Made by a program: the position numbers and the translations under genes. From Lactococcus protaetiae (GTDB taxonomy: Bacteria > Bacillota > Bacilli > Lactobacillales > Streptococcaceae), in contig NZ_CP041356.1 in assembly GCF_006965445.1 (NCBI RefSeq), forward strand, positions 62,001 to 126,000: DNA of 64,000 nt. Direction: 5' to 3'. Shown piece by piece: positions 47,036-57,072 of this stretch (position 1 is the first letter of the stretch; each line of letters starts with the position of its first letter). Below the pieces are notes generated by a model. It searched no databases. It saw only the letters and a program-made list of their open reading frames with translations, and was not told the origin of the DNA.

Positions 47036-48235
47036 TTATTCTACGTCTAATTTTGTTGTTCCTGAACCAATTTGAGCAACATAGAAGCTTGCTGGATAAC
47101 CCACGACTTTTTCATATTCATTACCGACTGCTTTTTCAAACGTAGAAACATTATCATGGGCAACCAATGCGATAGCGCAACCACCAAATCCTGCGCCTGT
47201 CATTCTAGCGCCCAAGACACCTGGTTGTTTTTGGGCAGTTTCCGCCAAAGTATCAAGCTCAAGTCCTGTGACTTCATAATCATTTTTCAATGAAGCATGA
47301 GAATCATTAAGCAATTCGCCAAATTTTGTCAGATTTCCTGCAACAAAAGCTTTTTGAGCGACTTTTGTACGGTTGTTTTCGTAAACGGCATGACGAGCGC
47401 GTTTAATCAGTGTTTCGTCGCCAATTAAACCAACATTAGCATCAAATTCTTCGTTTGAAAGTTCACCAAGCGCTTTAATATCAAGCTTTGTTTGCATACG
47501 TTTCAGAGCTTCTCGTGTTTCAGCAAACCGTTCATTATATTTTGACTCGGTCAAGGCGCGTGGTTTATTCGTATTCATGATGACGATGTCATAATCACGC
47601 AATTCGACAGGAACCATTTCATATTTAAGCGTATTGCAATCAAGTAAAATCGCTTTTTTCACTTCACCAAAGCCAATGGCAAACTGATCTAAAATCCCTG
47701 AATTGACACCAATAAAATCGTTTTCCGTCTTTTGACCAAGCTGCACGAGTTCAAGACGAGGCACCTTTAAGTCAAATAAATCATCAAGGATGACGCCGAC
47801 TAACAACTCAAGTGATGCAGATGAAGAAAGTCCTGATGCTGTTGGGATTTCACCTTTTATTAAAAGCTCAAAACCTTTATCAATCGTATATCCTGCTCCC
47901 TGCAGCATGGTAATCATACCTTTGACGTAGTTTGACCAGCTTTCATCATGTTTTTGATTGCTTTCTGAAAGGTCAAATTCTATTATTCCCGCTTCTGAGA
48001 AATTTTCTGAGAAAAGTCTGATTTTATTATCTTTGCGTAAACGAGCCAAACCAGTTGTTCCGATTGTGATGGAGGCTGGAAAAACATAACCTCCATTATA
48101 GTCGGTATGCTCACCAATCAGGTTGATTCTACCTGGACTAAAGAAATATTCTACATTATCCGCTCCACCAAAGACCGTTTTAAATTTCTCTGTCAAAGCT
48201 GATAAAATCGTACTGTTTTCTACTACTACTGACAT
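47036..48235 (-). CDS. galK: Galactokinase
   Basis: Phosphorylates alpha-D-galactose at C1 with ATP. 399 residues. Signature [27 protein letters not shown]-loop in [18 protein letters not shown], and C-terminal [21 protein letters not shown] eight bases before the ATG. Starts two bases after the galM stop, so it is co-translated with galM. Confidence 0.97.
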   Translation of the reverse strand: MSVVVENSTILSALTEKFKTVFGGADNVEYFFSPGRINLIGEHTDYNGGYVFPASITIGTTGLARLRKDNKIRLFSENFSEAGIIEFDLSESNQKHDESWSNYVKGMITMLQGAGYTIDKGFELLIKGEIPTASGLSSSASLELLVGVILDDLFDLKVPRLELVQLGQKTENDFIGVNSGILDQFAIGFGEVKKAILLDCNTLKYEMVPVELRDYDIVIMNTNKPRALTESKYNERFAETREALKRMQTKLDIKALGELSNEEFDANVGLIGDETLIKRARHAVYENNRTKVAQKAFVAGNLTKFGELLNDSHASLKNDYEVTGLELDTLAETAQKQPGVLGARMTGAGFGGCAIALVAHDNVSTFEKAVGNEYEKVVGYPASFYVAQIGSGTTKLDVE

Positions 48236-48237
48236 TT

Positions 48238-49260
48238 TTACTCTCCTATGTTTACTTTATAGATTGTTTCCGCGTGGTAGGTATCACCTGCTTTGAGCGA
48301 AATATCGCCCAATTCTGGAATTTGTGGTGAACCTGGTGCAACTTGTGTTTCAAAAGTCATTCCACCATGGTTTACTTCTGCTTTTCCACGATAAATCGTA
48401 CCTAAATCACCAAAATTTGCGGTGAATATAACAATACTTGGCTGGTTCGTATAAACCGAAATGCTCAAATCATCAAGTGATAAGCGTGCTTGTGCTTTAT
48501 CCATGCTCACTTCGTCAAGGACAAAGCCGTGGTCAAGTCCGTCAACCAATGTGATTTGCGGATCATTGCTCACAAAGGCTTCAGAAAGAAGTTTGTCTGC
48601 CCGAAAATCAAACGGTGTCTCTGTCACATCGTCAATTTCTCCGCGAACAACCTCTGTCTTATCCAAAAGCGGAACATAACGCGAAGCGGCTATTTGGAGT
48701 CGATGATTGTCCAGTGGAATACTGGCGTCACCACTGAGGTTAAAATAAACATGACCTGTTGGATTGAAGACCGTGTCTTTGTCAGATACGGCAAAATATT
48801 CTATTTTCCATTCGCCTAATTCGTTAAAAGTATGGATAACTGTAAACTGAAGGTTTCCTGGATAACCACCGTCACCGTCTTTTAAAGTAAGAAAATATTT
48901 CACACCAGCGGTATCTTTCGTTTCAAATGTCTCAGCTTGCCAAAGTTGCGATTGTGTGGGGTTTGCTCCACCGTGGATGGCTTGTGGAAAATCATTTTGC
49001 TCAAGTTGTATCGTTTTTCCATTAATAACTACAATACCATCTTTGGTTCGTCCAGCTATACGCCCAACGGTTGCTCCGGGAAATATGTCTTTTTCTACAT
49101 ATTCTTGTGCGGAATCAAATCCTAAAATGATACTTTTTCCGTTTACTTTCCAATCAACGACTCGCGCGCCAAAGTTGGTAAAAGAGATGGTCATCCCCAT
49201 TTTATTTTCAATGGTGAAAAGTTTTGCACCAAGTCCAAAATCTGCTGTTGTAATTTTCAT
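48238..49260 (-). CDS. galM: Aldose 1-epimerase (mutarotase)
   Basis: Converts beta- to alpha-galactose for galactokinase. 340 residues. [20 protein letters not shown] start region, substrate motif [17 protein letters not shown] with the first catalytic His, HVYFNLSGD with the second, and the late region [18 protein letters not shown] carrying the Glu. GAGG seven bases before the ATG at 49260. It is the second gene of galP-galM-galK. Confidence 0.94.
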   Translation of the reverse strand: MKITTADFGLGAKLFTIENKMGMTISFTNFGARVVDWKVNGKSIILGFDSAQEYVEKDIFPGATVGRIAGRTKDGIVVINGKTIQLEQNDFPQAIHGGANPTQSQLWQAETFETKDTAGVKYFLTLKDGDGGYPGNLQFTVIHTFNELGEWKIEYFAVSDKDTVFNPTGHVYFNLSGDASIPLDNHRLQIAASRYVPLLDKTEVVRGEIDDVTETPFDFRADKLLSEAFVSNDPQITLVDGLDHGFVLDEVSMDKAQARLSLDDLSISVYTNQPSIVIFTANFGDLGTIYRGKAEVNHGGMTFETQVAPGSPQIPELGDISLKAGDTYHAETIYKVNIGE

Positions 49261-49416
49261 ACTTTTCCTCAAATAGAGCCAACTTATTGTCAGCTCCATC
49301 ATTCTACCAATAGACTTGAATCATCATAAAGCTGTTCTCCCTCAACTGACTTGAAATAGGGGATAACATGATTTTTAGAACTTTAAGAAGTGCAGTCGTA
49401 TCGGTAAGTTAATTTA

Positions 49417-50805
49417 TTATTTGAAGCGTTCTTCAAGTTCTGCTACGATTTCTTGGTGACGTTTTTCAGTTAATTTCACTTTGAAGAGATAAATGGTAAG
49501 TGAGATAATCATCAAGATAGCTGGAATAATGAAGGCATAAAGTTTAAATGTTGCCACTCCATAAGTGTGTCCTGCGATATATTTTGAACCAGTCATTCCA
49601 GCAGCAATTGCAACAAAACCATAAATTCCGTTTGAGAAAGCTCCAGCAATCTTGTCAAGTAGTGGACGCATCGCAAGAGTTACTGCTTCATTACGAACTC
49701 CATTTTTCCATTGCCCATATTCGACCGAGTCAGTAATTGTCATCAAGACAGACAAGAATACGAGTTGATATGGTGTAGTCAAAAAGATTAATCCAGCAAC
49801 TGTCATTGGAACTGAGCTACCGACAGCAAATAAAATATAGCCAACAAGCATTGAGATAATCGCCCCAGTTAAAACTTTACGACGACCAAATTTTTTAGCT
49901 AAAATTGGAAACATTGGAACCAAAATGATTGAGCCAATAAATCCAACAATCCCTGTGATTGAGTAAAGGCTTGCATTACCGATGACGAAGGTAAAGTTCA
50001 AAATCAGTGTCGCAGTTGTGGCAACATAAGCAATCGCAAACAAAATGTAAGAAAGAGATAACCACATCAACTGATCATTTTTTACCAAAGCTTTAAAAAC
50101 ATCAAGTGTGTTTGTTTTTGTTCCTTGTTGACGAATTGTTGACTGTTGTTCTTTTGTTCCCCAAGCAGTAACTAAAGCTGAAATTCCTTGAACTAAGGCA
50201 GCTATGACACCAAAAGCAAAGAAACCTCGTGCACCTTGTATATGTCCACCTTTTGTAAAGGCAATGGTGATTGGGATAGCAAGAATTGTTGCGCCTTGTG
50301 CTCCAATAGCTGAACCGAAACGAGCAAATGTTCCTAAAGTTTCACGTTCTGAATTTTTTTCTGATAAGGCTGGAATCATTGACCAAAAAGCAATGTCTTT
50401 GAATGAATAGAAGGCGTCTAGAATAATAAAGGCAATGATGAATACGATTGCAAACAATGTTCGGTTGTCACTTTTAGCTAGGCCAAAAAAGTCAGAAAAC
50501 ATCAGCATAATCATCAGAGAGGACATAATCCCTCCAATCACTAACCACGGTTTAAATTTTCCCCAACGTGTTTGTGTATTGTCAATGATTGAACCAATAA
50601 TTGGGTCAAAAACAATTTCAATCAACCGGATAATAACAACCAAACCAGTGACTAGTGCAATCATTGCATCTTCATGCGGTGAACCTGCAAACATTTGAGC
50701 CGTCACAAAGGCTATAAAAAATGTACTGATTGAGTAATAATAGACATCGTGCCCTAATGCACCGAATGCATACGATAAACGTTGTTTCATTTTTCCCTTA
50801 TTCAT
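49417..50805 (-). CDS. galP: Galactose permease, GPH sugar:cation symporter family
   Basis: 462 residues, twelve membrane helices, resembles the LacS/GalP carriers without the C-terminal IIA domain. Opening MKQRLSYAFGALGHDVYYYS, motifs PIIGSIIDNTQTRWGKFKPW and SFKDIAFWSMIPAL are the GPH signatures. AAGGAGG six bases before the ATG. First gene of the galactose operon; substrate galactose is inferred from context. A CcpA site covers its predicted transcription start. Confidence 0.93.
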   Translation of the reverse strand: MNKGKMKQRLSYAFGALGHDVYYYSISTFFIAFVTAQMFAGSPHEDAMIALVTGLVVIIRLIEIVFDPIIGSIIDNTQTRWGKFKPWLVIGGIMSSLMIMLMFSDFFGLAKSDNRTLFAIVFIIAFIILDAFYSFKDIAFWSMIPALSEKNSERETLGTFARFGSAIGAQGATILAIPITIAFTKGGHIQGARGFFAFGVIAALVQGISALVTAWGTKEQQSTIRQQGTKTNTLDVFKALVKNDQLMWLSLSYILFAIAYVATTATLILNFTFVIGNASLYSITGIVGFIGSIILVPMFPILAKKFGRRKVLTGAIISMLVGYILFAVGSSVPMTVAGLIFLTTPYQLVFLSVLMTITDSVEYGQWKNGVRNEAVTLAMRPLLDKIAGAFSNGIYGFVAIAAGMTGSKYIAGHTYGVATFKLYAFIIPAILMIISLTIYLFKVKLTEKRHQEIVAELEERFK

Positions 50806-50832
50806 GGGAATCCTCCTTATAGATTTCTTTTT

Positions 50833-50857
50833 TGAAATCGCTCACATTTATAGTATA
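50833..50857 (-). promoter_or_regulatory. gal operon -10 box and cre (CcpA) site
   Basis: TGAAATCGCTCACA (50833-50846) fits the cre consensus TGWAANCGNTNWCA at every position. The -10 TATACT on the minus strand is at 50857-50852, so the cre site covers about +1 to +14. Glucose repression of galPMK through CcpA is expected. Confidence 0.8.
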
Positions 50858-50879
50858 GCATTCAAATTTAAGAAAGAGT

Positions 50880-50923
50880 TTCCAATTCTTAAACACTTCT
50901 TTGGAAACACTTCCAATTCTTAA
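50880..50923 (-). promoter_or_regulatory. Tandem operator upstream of galP
   Basis: TTCCAATTCTTAA occurs at 50880-50892 and again at 50911-50923. Spacing is 31 bases, about three helical turns, lying just upstream of the gal -10 box. A likely binding site for the neighbouring RpiR-type regulator. Confidence 0.6.
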
Positions 50924-50953
50924 TAAAAAAATTACTGACAGATTGTCAGTAAA
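50923..50953 (-). terminator. Terminator of the RpiR gene
   Basis: TTACTGACA-ATC-TGTCAGTAA followed by seven T on the minus strand. Confidence 0.75.
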
Positions 50954-50955
50954 TA

Positions 50956-51696
50956 TTATTTTTGTTTACTCTTTTGATATATTGAATAGGCATCCACTAG
51001 TACACGCTCCAGGATAAAGAGAGGAAGTCTGCTATGAACATCAAGATCGAAATAGTTCACTTCTAATCTACTTTTATATCCAACTAGACTAACATCAGAT
51101 AGCTCGGTAAGTTCACTTTCTGCATCAGCTGTCAATGCTAGAATTTTTCCTCTTTTTTGTCTAACTATTTTTAAGGGAATATTAATCTCAGGATTTTCAC
51201 CCGAAAGAGAAAGCGCAAGCACTAAGTCATCGTCATTTACAAACTGTGCATAATATGCAATCTGTTTTGGGTCATCATAAATACTAACGGTTTTATGGAA
51301 AAGCTGTAATTTTCTTAAAAGTTCATTAGCAACATTAATGGTTAGACCTCGGGCAAAGATTTTGATCTCTTTTGCTTCATGAATCAGCTTAACCGCCTCC
51401 TCTACTTCAGATGCTGAGATATTGTTAATTGTTTGCAGCAATTCTTCTTCATTTTTAGCAATCGCGCCTAAAACTTCTGTTGAAAAACCACTAATCTCCG
51501 GAAGTTTTTTCTCACGAATCGAATAACGAAATTCGCCATATCCTGAAAAACCTTTTTTTCTTACAGTGCGATTAACAGTTGAGATGGAAACATGTGCCAA
51601 TTCTGCAAGTTCCGAAATTGGAATCTGAGGTATTTTTTCATAATTTTCTTGGATAATTTGCCAAGTATAACTCTCAGCACTTGTTAGTTTTGACAT
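50956..51696 (-). CDS. RpiR/MurR family transcriptional regulator
   Basis: 246 residues: N-terminal HTH (ISELAELAHVSISTVNRTVR) and a SIS sugar-phosphate-binding domain (IFARGLTINVANELLRKLQL, then LALSLSGENPEI). It lies directly upstream of galP on the same strand, so it probably controls the galactose operon in response to a phosphosugar; in L. lactis the regulator at this place is of other families, so this is noted as unusual. It has weak ribosome signals (AAAGGGAGTAAAG before the ATG). Confidence 0.88.
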   Translation of the reverse strand: MSKLTSAESYTWQIIQENYEKIPQIPISELAELAHVSISTVNRTVRKKGFSGYGEFRYSIREKKLPEISGFSTEVLGAIAKNEEELLQTINNISASEVEEAVKLIHEAKEIKIFARGLTINVANELLRKLQLFHKTVSIYDDPKQIAYYAQFVNDDDLVLALSLSGENPEINIPLKIVRQKRGKILALTADAESELTELSDVSLVGYKSRLEVNYFDLDVHSRLPLFILERVLVDAYSIYQKSKQK

Positions 51697-52371
51697 TTTC
51701 TTTACTCCCTTTGGTTTTGCAGTATTATCTCCACCATCACTCTACTGATGATTCCCTAAAATCATTGCTTCAAAATGAACTAGAGATTTTAACCTACTCT
51801 CAAAATATATCTTTGTCTTCTTCATAAAAATTATAACATTTAACGCTTACATGCGCTATAGTATCTTTGGAATCGCTTTATATCAAGCTTATAAAAATGA
51901 TATCCTAAGTGAGACTCCCTTGAAAATGCTAGTTTGCTGATCGAAGTAAATTATTGAAAATACGCTAGATTTTACTGACAAAAATTGCAAACTATTGAAA
52001 GCATACTGACAGCATTTGTTTCTAATATTCAGGTTGAGATTTACTGCATCATGCTCTCTATTTGTGTCTCTCATATAAAATAACTAAAAAAACTTACTGA
52101 TTTTTTCGTCAGTAAGTTTTTATTTTTTGTCAGTAAAATTATACCAGTTATTTTCTGAATAACTTGAATCATTTGGTTAAATAACAAGCGCATCCAATTA
52201 TGAAGTGCTTAGACTCCTAGTAAGAGTAGCTCTGACTAGCGAGCATTGATAGTTAGACATTTCCATAAGTATTTTATACCAACTCATCTTTAAAATTATT
52301 AGATGAATCGCGAATATACTGCTTTGTGTCGCTTTGCAAAAGCAAGGCATTGTTTTTGGTGAGTAACAGCA
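51697..52371. other. Gap between the RpiR gene and nadR
   Basis: AT-rich, no supported gene. Contents: CTGACAG words near 51973-52010, and a hairpin ACTTACTGATTTTTTCGTCA with GTAAGT and T tract at 52090-52126. It may contain the rpiR promoter near 51830-51870 (TATAGTATC-like). Confidence 0.45.
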
Positions 52372-53511
52372 TCAGTATTTCAAACGTTCAATTTTGACCC
52401 CTGTATACTCATGCACGGCATCAATCGCGTGATGATAGCGACTGAGATAGCCAGCTTTATCACGATTATCTCCTTCGTCATCAAGAACAACAACCTTGTC
52501 CATCAACTTAAATTCTTCAAGTTGTCGCATCAGTTCGACATGAAAATCATAGCGCGAATCCTCCCATGCCATATTACGAAAACCATCATTTACATAGTCT
52601 GTAATTGGCGGGATGACCAAAATTAAATCCATTCGTTCATCAGCGATTGTTTTTTGAAAGAGGGGTTCAAGTTGCTCAAAGTCTGATGGAGAAAGATAAA
52701 GTTTCGCATACACTCTTGTGACAATTGCATCTGTATCCAGAAAAACAATGCCTTGGTTGGCCGCTGAATTAATTTCTCGTGAATTAGCGTCATATTGTCC
52801 TGTAATCATACGGGCATAATCATCCATCCGCAGCTCATCATCATCAATATTTGATTTTTCCTCATACTCACGCGCATACTCTTCGGAAAATGGTGCATTT
52901 ATTGAGCGCGCTAAACGTCTGACAAGTGTAGTTTTTCCTGTGGAAGCTGAACCCATCACCGTGACAACTTTTGAGAAATTTCTTCTGAACACTCGATTGA
53001 TATCTGCCCAATGTTCTTGTGGATTCTGCCGAATTTGAGTTGCTGACAGCTCAATATCATGTCTGTCAGCGATTTCAACAGCATAATGATTGTTGTCAGC
53101 AGGAAAACGCTTTGTCAGCTCTACTACATACTCTGTCTCTCCGACATAAAATGTTACTGATAGCGCTTCTTCATAAGTATTTTGTTGAATCAAATCTAAC
53201 AAACGCGTGACCCATTCATCCCAGCCATTTGGCATTGCTGGGATATTATTTTCGTTCAGCATTGCGACTTTTATATTTTCTTCGTCATTAAAAGCTTCTC
53301 TGAGATAACGAAAACGTTTTTCAAGAGGCAAACCAATTTGCGAACCACGGTCGCCGTCATACCCTGATACGACAAGAAGAACACCGTCATTAAGGCTTGC
53401 ACATTTATAAATTTGCTGCTGATGTCCAGCGTGCAAGGGTGCAAAAGTGCCAAAATAAACACCAATTTTCTTTCCTGTAAGTTTAGACTTTGAGATATTA
53501 TTTGTAATCAT
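52372..53511 (-). CDS. nadR: NadR-type NMN adenylyltransferase / ribosylnicotinamide kinase
   Basis: Bifunctional salvage enzyme: makes NAD from NMN and phosphorylates nicotinamide riboside. 379 residues. The N-terminal nucleotidyltransferase has GVYFGTFAPLHAGHQQQIY and the late ELSATQIRQNP (ISSTxxR-like) motif. The C-terminal kinase has the P-loop GSASTGKTTLVRRLA and EEYAREYEE. There is no HTH domain, so it is not a repressor as in enterics. GAG nine bases before the ATG. Confidence 0.93.
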   Translation of the reverse strand: MITNNISKSKLTGKKIGVYFGTFAPLHAGHQQQIYKCASLNDGVLLVVSGYDGDRGSQIGLPLEKRFRYLREAFNDEENIKVAMLNENNIPAMPNGWDEWVTRLLDLIQQNTYEEALSVTFYVGETEYVVELTKRFPADNNHYAVEIADRHDIELSATQIRQNPQEHWADINRVFRRNFSKVVTVMGSASTGKTTLVRRLARSINAPFSEEYAREYEEKSNIDDDELRMDDYARMITGQYDANSREINSAANQGIVFLDTDAIVTRVYAKLYLSPSDFEQLEPLFQKTIADERMDLILVIPPITDYVNDGFRNMAWEDSRYDFHVELMRQLEEFKLMDKVVVLDDEGDNRDKAGYLSRYHHAIDAVHEYTGVKIERLKY

Positions 53512-53585
53512 ATTAACTCTATTTTATCAAATTTTCTGCGCTGACAGGATAAAGAAAGTACTGACAGGGTTTAATTGCTCAGTAA

Positions 53586-53617
53586 TCAAAAAGCTGTCAG
53601 TATGCTGACAGCTTTAT
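53586..53617 (-). terminator. Terminator of the second U32 gene
   Basis: AAAGCTGTCAGCATACTGAC followed by AGCTTTTT on the minus strand. Confidence 0.75.
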
Positions 53618-53686
53618 TTTGTATTTTGTCAGTAAATTTTGCAAGGGATCGCCCTGCATACAGGTAGTCCATTTATGGTAAATATA

Positions 53687-54994
53687 TCAGGCACGAACAG
53701 TTTTTGCGCTACCAGTTTTCTTGTCATAAAGATTGATTAAACCTGCTCCGTTTTTACGGATCATATCTCCAGTTTTCACGGCAAAAGGTACATCAATATG
53801 AAGTAGAGTCATTGGATTTGGCGCACGGTCAATATGTTCATCAGTTTCGGCTAAACGGAGATTTTTCACAACTGTGTCAACATGACGAAAACCTGGTCCA
53901 TAAAACTCGATTTGGTCTCCTTCTGTGATGACATTACGCTGACGAATCGTTGCAACCATGCTGTCAGAATCAAAATCTATGACCTCACCAACAAATTTAT
54001 ATTCTGGAATTTTGCGTCTCGCTCCAAACAATTGTTTGTTCTCATCAGGTAGCCCATAATAAAATCCAGTGTCCAATTCACGTTGCGCAACTTTCCACAA
54101 CTCATCAACCAGTTGAGGTTTTATTGCCTCAAAACGCTCAGGTGATTCTAAATAGGCATCAATTGCAGCTTTGTAAACATTGGCGACCGTTGATACGTAG
54201 TGAATAGATTTCATTCGTCCTTCGATTTTAAGCGAATTTACTCCATTTTCAATCATGTCTGGAATATGCTCAATCATAGACATATCAACCGCTGACATCG
54301 AAAATTCTTCACTTACTTCACCATTAATTGATTGACGTTCACCAGCAAATGGCATGTCATAAAGATCATATTTCCAGCGGCAAGACTGTGAACAACCGCC
54401 ACGATTGGCATCTCGCATACTCATATAATTTGATAAAACACAACGACCAGAATAAGAAATACACATTGCACCATGGACAAAAGCTTCAATTTCAACATCT
54501 GTGTGTTTACGAATTTCACGCAATTCTTCCATCGAAACTTCACGTGCCAAAACCACTCGCTCAAGTCCCAAATGTCTCCAAAATTCAAGTGTTTCATAAT
54601 TCGTCGCTGATGCTTGTGTAGAGAGGTGGATGGGAAGACCAGGCGCTTCTGCTGCTGCAATAGCAATCAAAGCGGGATCTGATACAATAACAGCCGAAAT
54701 TCCTAAATCGCGTAAAGTGCGGAACCACTCTCCTGCCCCCTTTTCGTTTCCCTCATGCGTCACCATGTTCGCTGCAACATAAACTTTTGCATGATGTTCA
54801 CTTGCGTAAGCAACACCTTCAGCCATTTCTTCAAATGTGAAGTTGCCTGCACGTGAACGAAGTCCATAAGCCTGACCACCGATATAAACTGCATCAGCAC
54901 CATAATCAATGGCTACTTTTAGTTTCTCAAGTGTCCCTGCTGGCGCAAGAACCTCAGGACGTGTTTTTTTAATTGACATTTTTTTATTCTCCAA
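53687..54994 (-). CDS. U32 peptidase-family protein, TrhP-like (large)
   Basis: 435 residues, homologous to YrrO/TrhP2 that hydroxylates uridine 34 of certain tRNAs with prephenate-derived carbon. Motifs: RPEVLAPAGTLEKLKVAIDY, GADAVYIGGQAYGLRSRAGN, and the cysteine-rich U32 signature FVHGAMCISYSGRCVLSNYM then GGCSQSCRW. It lies downstream of a second U32 gene on the same strand, the usual paired arrangement. GGAG before the ATG. Confidence 0.92.
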   Translation of the reverse strand: MENKKMSIKKTRPEVLAPAGTLEKLKVAIDYGADAVYIGGQAYGLRSRAGNFTFEEMAEGVAYASEHHAKVYVAANMVTHEGNEKGAGEWFRTLRDLGISAVIVSDPALIAIAAAEAPGLPIHLSTQASATNYETLEFWRHLGLERVVLAREVSMEELREIRKHTDVEIEAFVHGAMCISYSGRCVLSNYMSMRDANRGGCSQSCRWKYDLYDMPFAGERQSINGEVSEEFSMSAVDMSMIEHIPDMIENGVNSLKIEGRMKSIHYVSTVANVYKAAIDAYLESPERFEAIKPQLVDELWKVAQRELDTGFYYGLPDENKQLFGARRKIPEYKFVGEVIDFDSDSMVATIRQRNVITEGDQIEFYGPGFRHVDTVVKNLRLAETDEHIDRAPNPMTLLHIDVPFAVKTGDMIRKNGAGLINLYDKKTGSAKTVRA

Positions 54995-55146
54995 TTTTCA
55001 AGATTGTGAGTTATTTTGAAAAGGTCAATACTCTGTCGAAAGAATTGACCAAAACTTCTTATCCCTCTATTTTACAGGTTTTTTTTAGAAAATAAAACCG
55101 TCAGCACTGACAAGCTTATTTGACAGTCTGTCGTTTTTTGTCAGCA

Positions 55147-55178
55147 TATAGAAAAATCTGTCAGTACGCTGACAGAAT
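55147..55178 (-). terminator. Terminator of the first U32 gene
   Basis: CTGTCAGCGTACTGACAG followed by ATTTTT on the minus strand, overlapping the stop. Confidence 0.75.
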
Positions 55179-56101
55179 CATTTGATTGCATTCTTGTCTA
55201 AATCATAGAAACCATGCGACATTGTCCTCCCTGAAGGATGAAGTTTTCGCACCTTCTCTTCAAGTTGAAAAGCCTTCAACTCAGTAAACTGACCTGTTTC
55301 AATCAATATTTTAGCCTCAACGAAAAGTTTTACAATCTGGACGAAATTCTCTCCCCGTGTAAAAATTCCATCAAGCTTCCAGTGATCAAATCCCATTTCT
55401 GTAAGTTGCTTCAGCTCTGTCATCATGTTGATGTCATCATTTGCAAACACGTGTGTACCATGATTATCCTCAAAAATCGAATAGTGTGTATCCTCTTTTT
55501 TCGGCTCAGAAACGAAAAGATTACGCTCACGATTTTTTCCAGTTTCTTCGGTTTTGATAAAATTATAATAATTTTGTACTAAAGGGCGTTTACTATGATG
55601 AATCACCGTCGCGCCGTAAACCAAGACTTCACCTGGTATTCTCAAACTTCCTTTCATATCAGAAAGCTCTTCTTTCGGAATTTCTCTGGCAAGCACCGCC
55701 TCAACAGCACCTTGCTCTGCCCAAAAATTCGCTTGTCTACTTGATGCCACCATCGTTGAAGCATCATATATAAAAGGAAGTTTATATTTATCTCGTTGCA
55801 AAACAAAAATCACTCCAGCATCTCCAACTGCAATACGGTCAGCTTTAATTTCAACTAAAAAGTCCAAAAAAGGTTTGATTTTTGACATCATTTCTGTGTG
55901 CATCAGTGCATTCACCGCGACTGTCACAGTTTTATTTGCCTGATGTGCAAGTTCAGTAATCTTACGTAATTCATCATACGTAAGCGCAGTTGGCACGCGC
56001 AGACCATAAGCCGCTTCGCCAATGTATAAACGATCAGTTCCAGCATCCAGCAAAGCCTTAGCTTGCTCAACACTCTCAACTGTAGAAGTAATTGTAATCA
56101 T
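55178..56101 (-). CDS. U32 peptidase-family protein, TrhP-like (small)
   Basis: 307 residues, YrrN/TrhP1-like partner of the next gene. ITSTVESVEQAKALLDAGTD, RLYIGEAAYGLRVPTALTYD and KIKPFLDFLVEIKADRIAVG. The start is ATG at 56101; the open frame before it is repeat sequence. A class C repeat provides TTGACG-18-TATAAT on the minus strand ending six bases before the ATG, so the mRNA should be leaderless. No ribosome site exists. Confidence 0.9.
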   Translation of the reverse strand: MITITSTVESVEQAKALLDAGTDRLYIGEAAYGLRVPTALTYDELRKITELAHQANKTVTVAVNALMHTEMMSKIKPFLDFLVEIKADRIAVGDAGVIFVLQRDKYKLPFIYDASTMVASSRQANFWAEQGAVEAVLAREIPKEELSDMKGSLRIPGEVLVYGATVIHHSKRPLVQNYYNFIKTEETGKNRERNLFVSEPKKEDTHYSIFEDNHGTHVFANDDINMMTELKQLTEMGFDHWKLDGIFTRGENFVQIVKLFVEAKILIETGQFTELKAFQLEEKVRKLHPSGRTMSHGFYDLDKNAIK

Positions 56102-56105
56102 AATG

Positions 56106-56545
56106 ATATTATACCAAGATGTAAGCAACACCGTCAAGAAGCGGAGAGAAATGCCAGTTGGCTCTTTGTGCTTTAGCACATAGCTTCGCATGACCATAGG
56201 ACATTTGTCCGTTTGCTTAGGGACTAAAGCCCCAAGAGCAAAAGGCATTGGCTGTAAGCTGCTAAAGCAGCAACGCCAAATGGCAATCCAATGGACAGCG
56301 TAGTGCTGAAAGCACGGAGATAGAAAAATGTGGTTGCCTTTTGCTCTTGGAGCTTCAGCTCCTAAGCAAACGGACAGCGGAGCGACAAGGTCGCGTAGAT
56401 CTGCTCGTAGAGCAGGTTCCAGTTGCCACTTCGACTCATCGCTTCAGCGATGTAGCGAGAATGGACAGCGGAGCTGTCTTTTCTCATAGCTTCTGGTGTT
56501 GCGAACTCGATTATACCGAGATATGAGGACGTTTGGCAAGAAATG
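56106..56545 (-). repeat. Modular repeat, class C, with promoter for the U32 gene
   Basis: Minus-orientation copy: the promoter end abuts the U32 start; the far end at about 56508-56545 has the second copy of the direct repeat (TATACCGAGATATGAG, here diverged). Interior hairpins: GTGCTTTAGCAC, GGGACTAAAGCCCC, GCTGCTAAAGCAGC, GGAGCTTCAGCTCC, ATCGCTTCAGCGAT. 56546-56723 has the next gene's promoter (TATAAT near 56652). Confidence 0.85.
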
Positions 56546-56723
56546 ATGAAAATTACTATATATAAAATCAAAATCATATCATTTGACTTTCCCCAAATAC
56601 TTAATCATGTTTTACGCTTACAGTAATATTTGTGTAACCAAATTAATTTTGTTATAATAAAAGGCGTTGCTTTTTATACTATAATAAATTACATAATAAA
56701 CTCAGGAAAGTTGCTAATATACT

Positions 56724-57005
56724 ATGGAATTAAGAAATCTCAAGGACTTTTACGAAAAACAAGAATATTATAATTATACCGAAACTCAAGGACGTGAACA
56801 AAAACAATTTAACAAGCGGGTACAAGAATTAACTTTCTTTGTGAATATCGCTGTATTTTCTGTTTTCCTTGCTATTATTACTTATGTTTTAGTTTCAATG
56901 TTGACAAGTTTGATTGCTGTTCCAGTCGCATTCTTCTTATCTCTCGCTGTTTATATCTCTTTGAAAAAAGGAATCGCAAAAGTTATTAAAACTTTATTAA
57001 AATAA
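56724..57005 (+). CDS. DUF3270 family small membrane protein
   Basis: 93 residues, two membrane helices (LTFFVNIAVFSVFLAIITYV and LIAVPVAFFLSLAVYISLK). The N-terminal soluble part is rich in Tyr, Glu and Gln (EKQEYYNYTETQGREQKQF). It resembles the streptococcal/lactococcal DUF3270 family, which in my recollection often lies next to the U32 genes. Function unknown. It has AGGAAAG 14 bases before the ATG; a strong terminator follows. Confidence 0.8.
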   Translation: MELRNLKDFYEKQEYYNYTETQGREQKQFNKRVQELTFFVNIAVFSVFLAIITYVLVSMLTSLIAVPVAFFLSLAVYISLKKGIAKVIKTLLK

Positions 57006-57016
57006 GTCTATCAAGC

Positions 57017-57053
57017 AAAAACTGCCCGTTCAATAGAACAGGCAGTTTTTTTG
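57017..57053. terminator. Terminator between DUF3270 and rlmA
   Basis: AAAAACTGCC-CGTTCAATAGAACA-GGCAGTTTTTTT, serving the plus-strand gene and perhaps both. Confidence 0.8.
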
Positions 57054-57072
57054 ATATGCTCGAAACAGATCT

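Noticed and set aside
51889-52074. 61-codon minus-strand frame before nadR
   Set aside because: AT-rich, no ribosome site, no recognisable feature; overlaps CTGACAG words.
56341-56577. Short frames in the repeat before DUF3270
   Set aside because: Repeat-derived; similar peptides appear at 44420-44611 on the same module.
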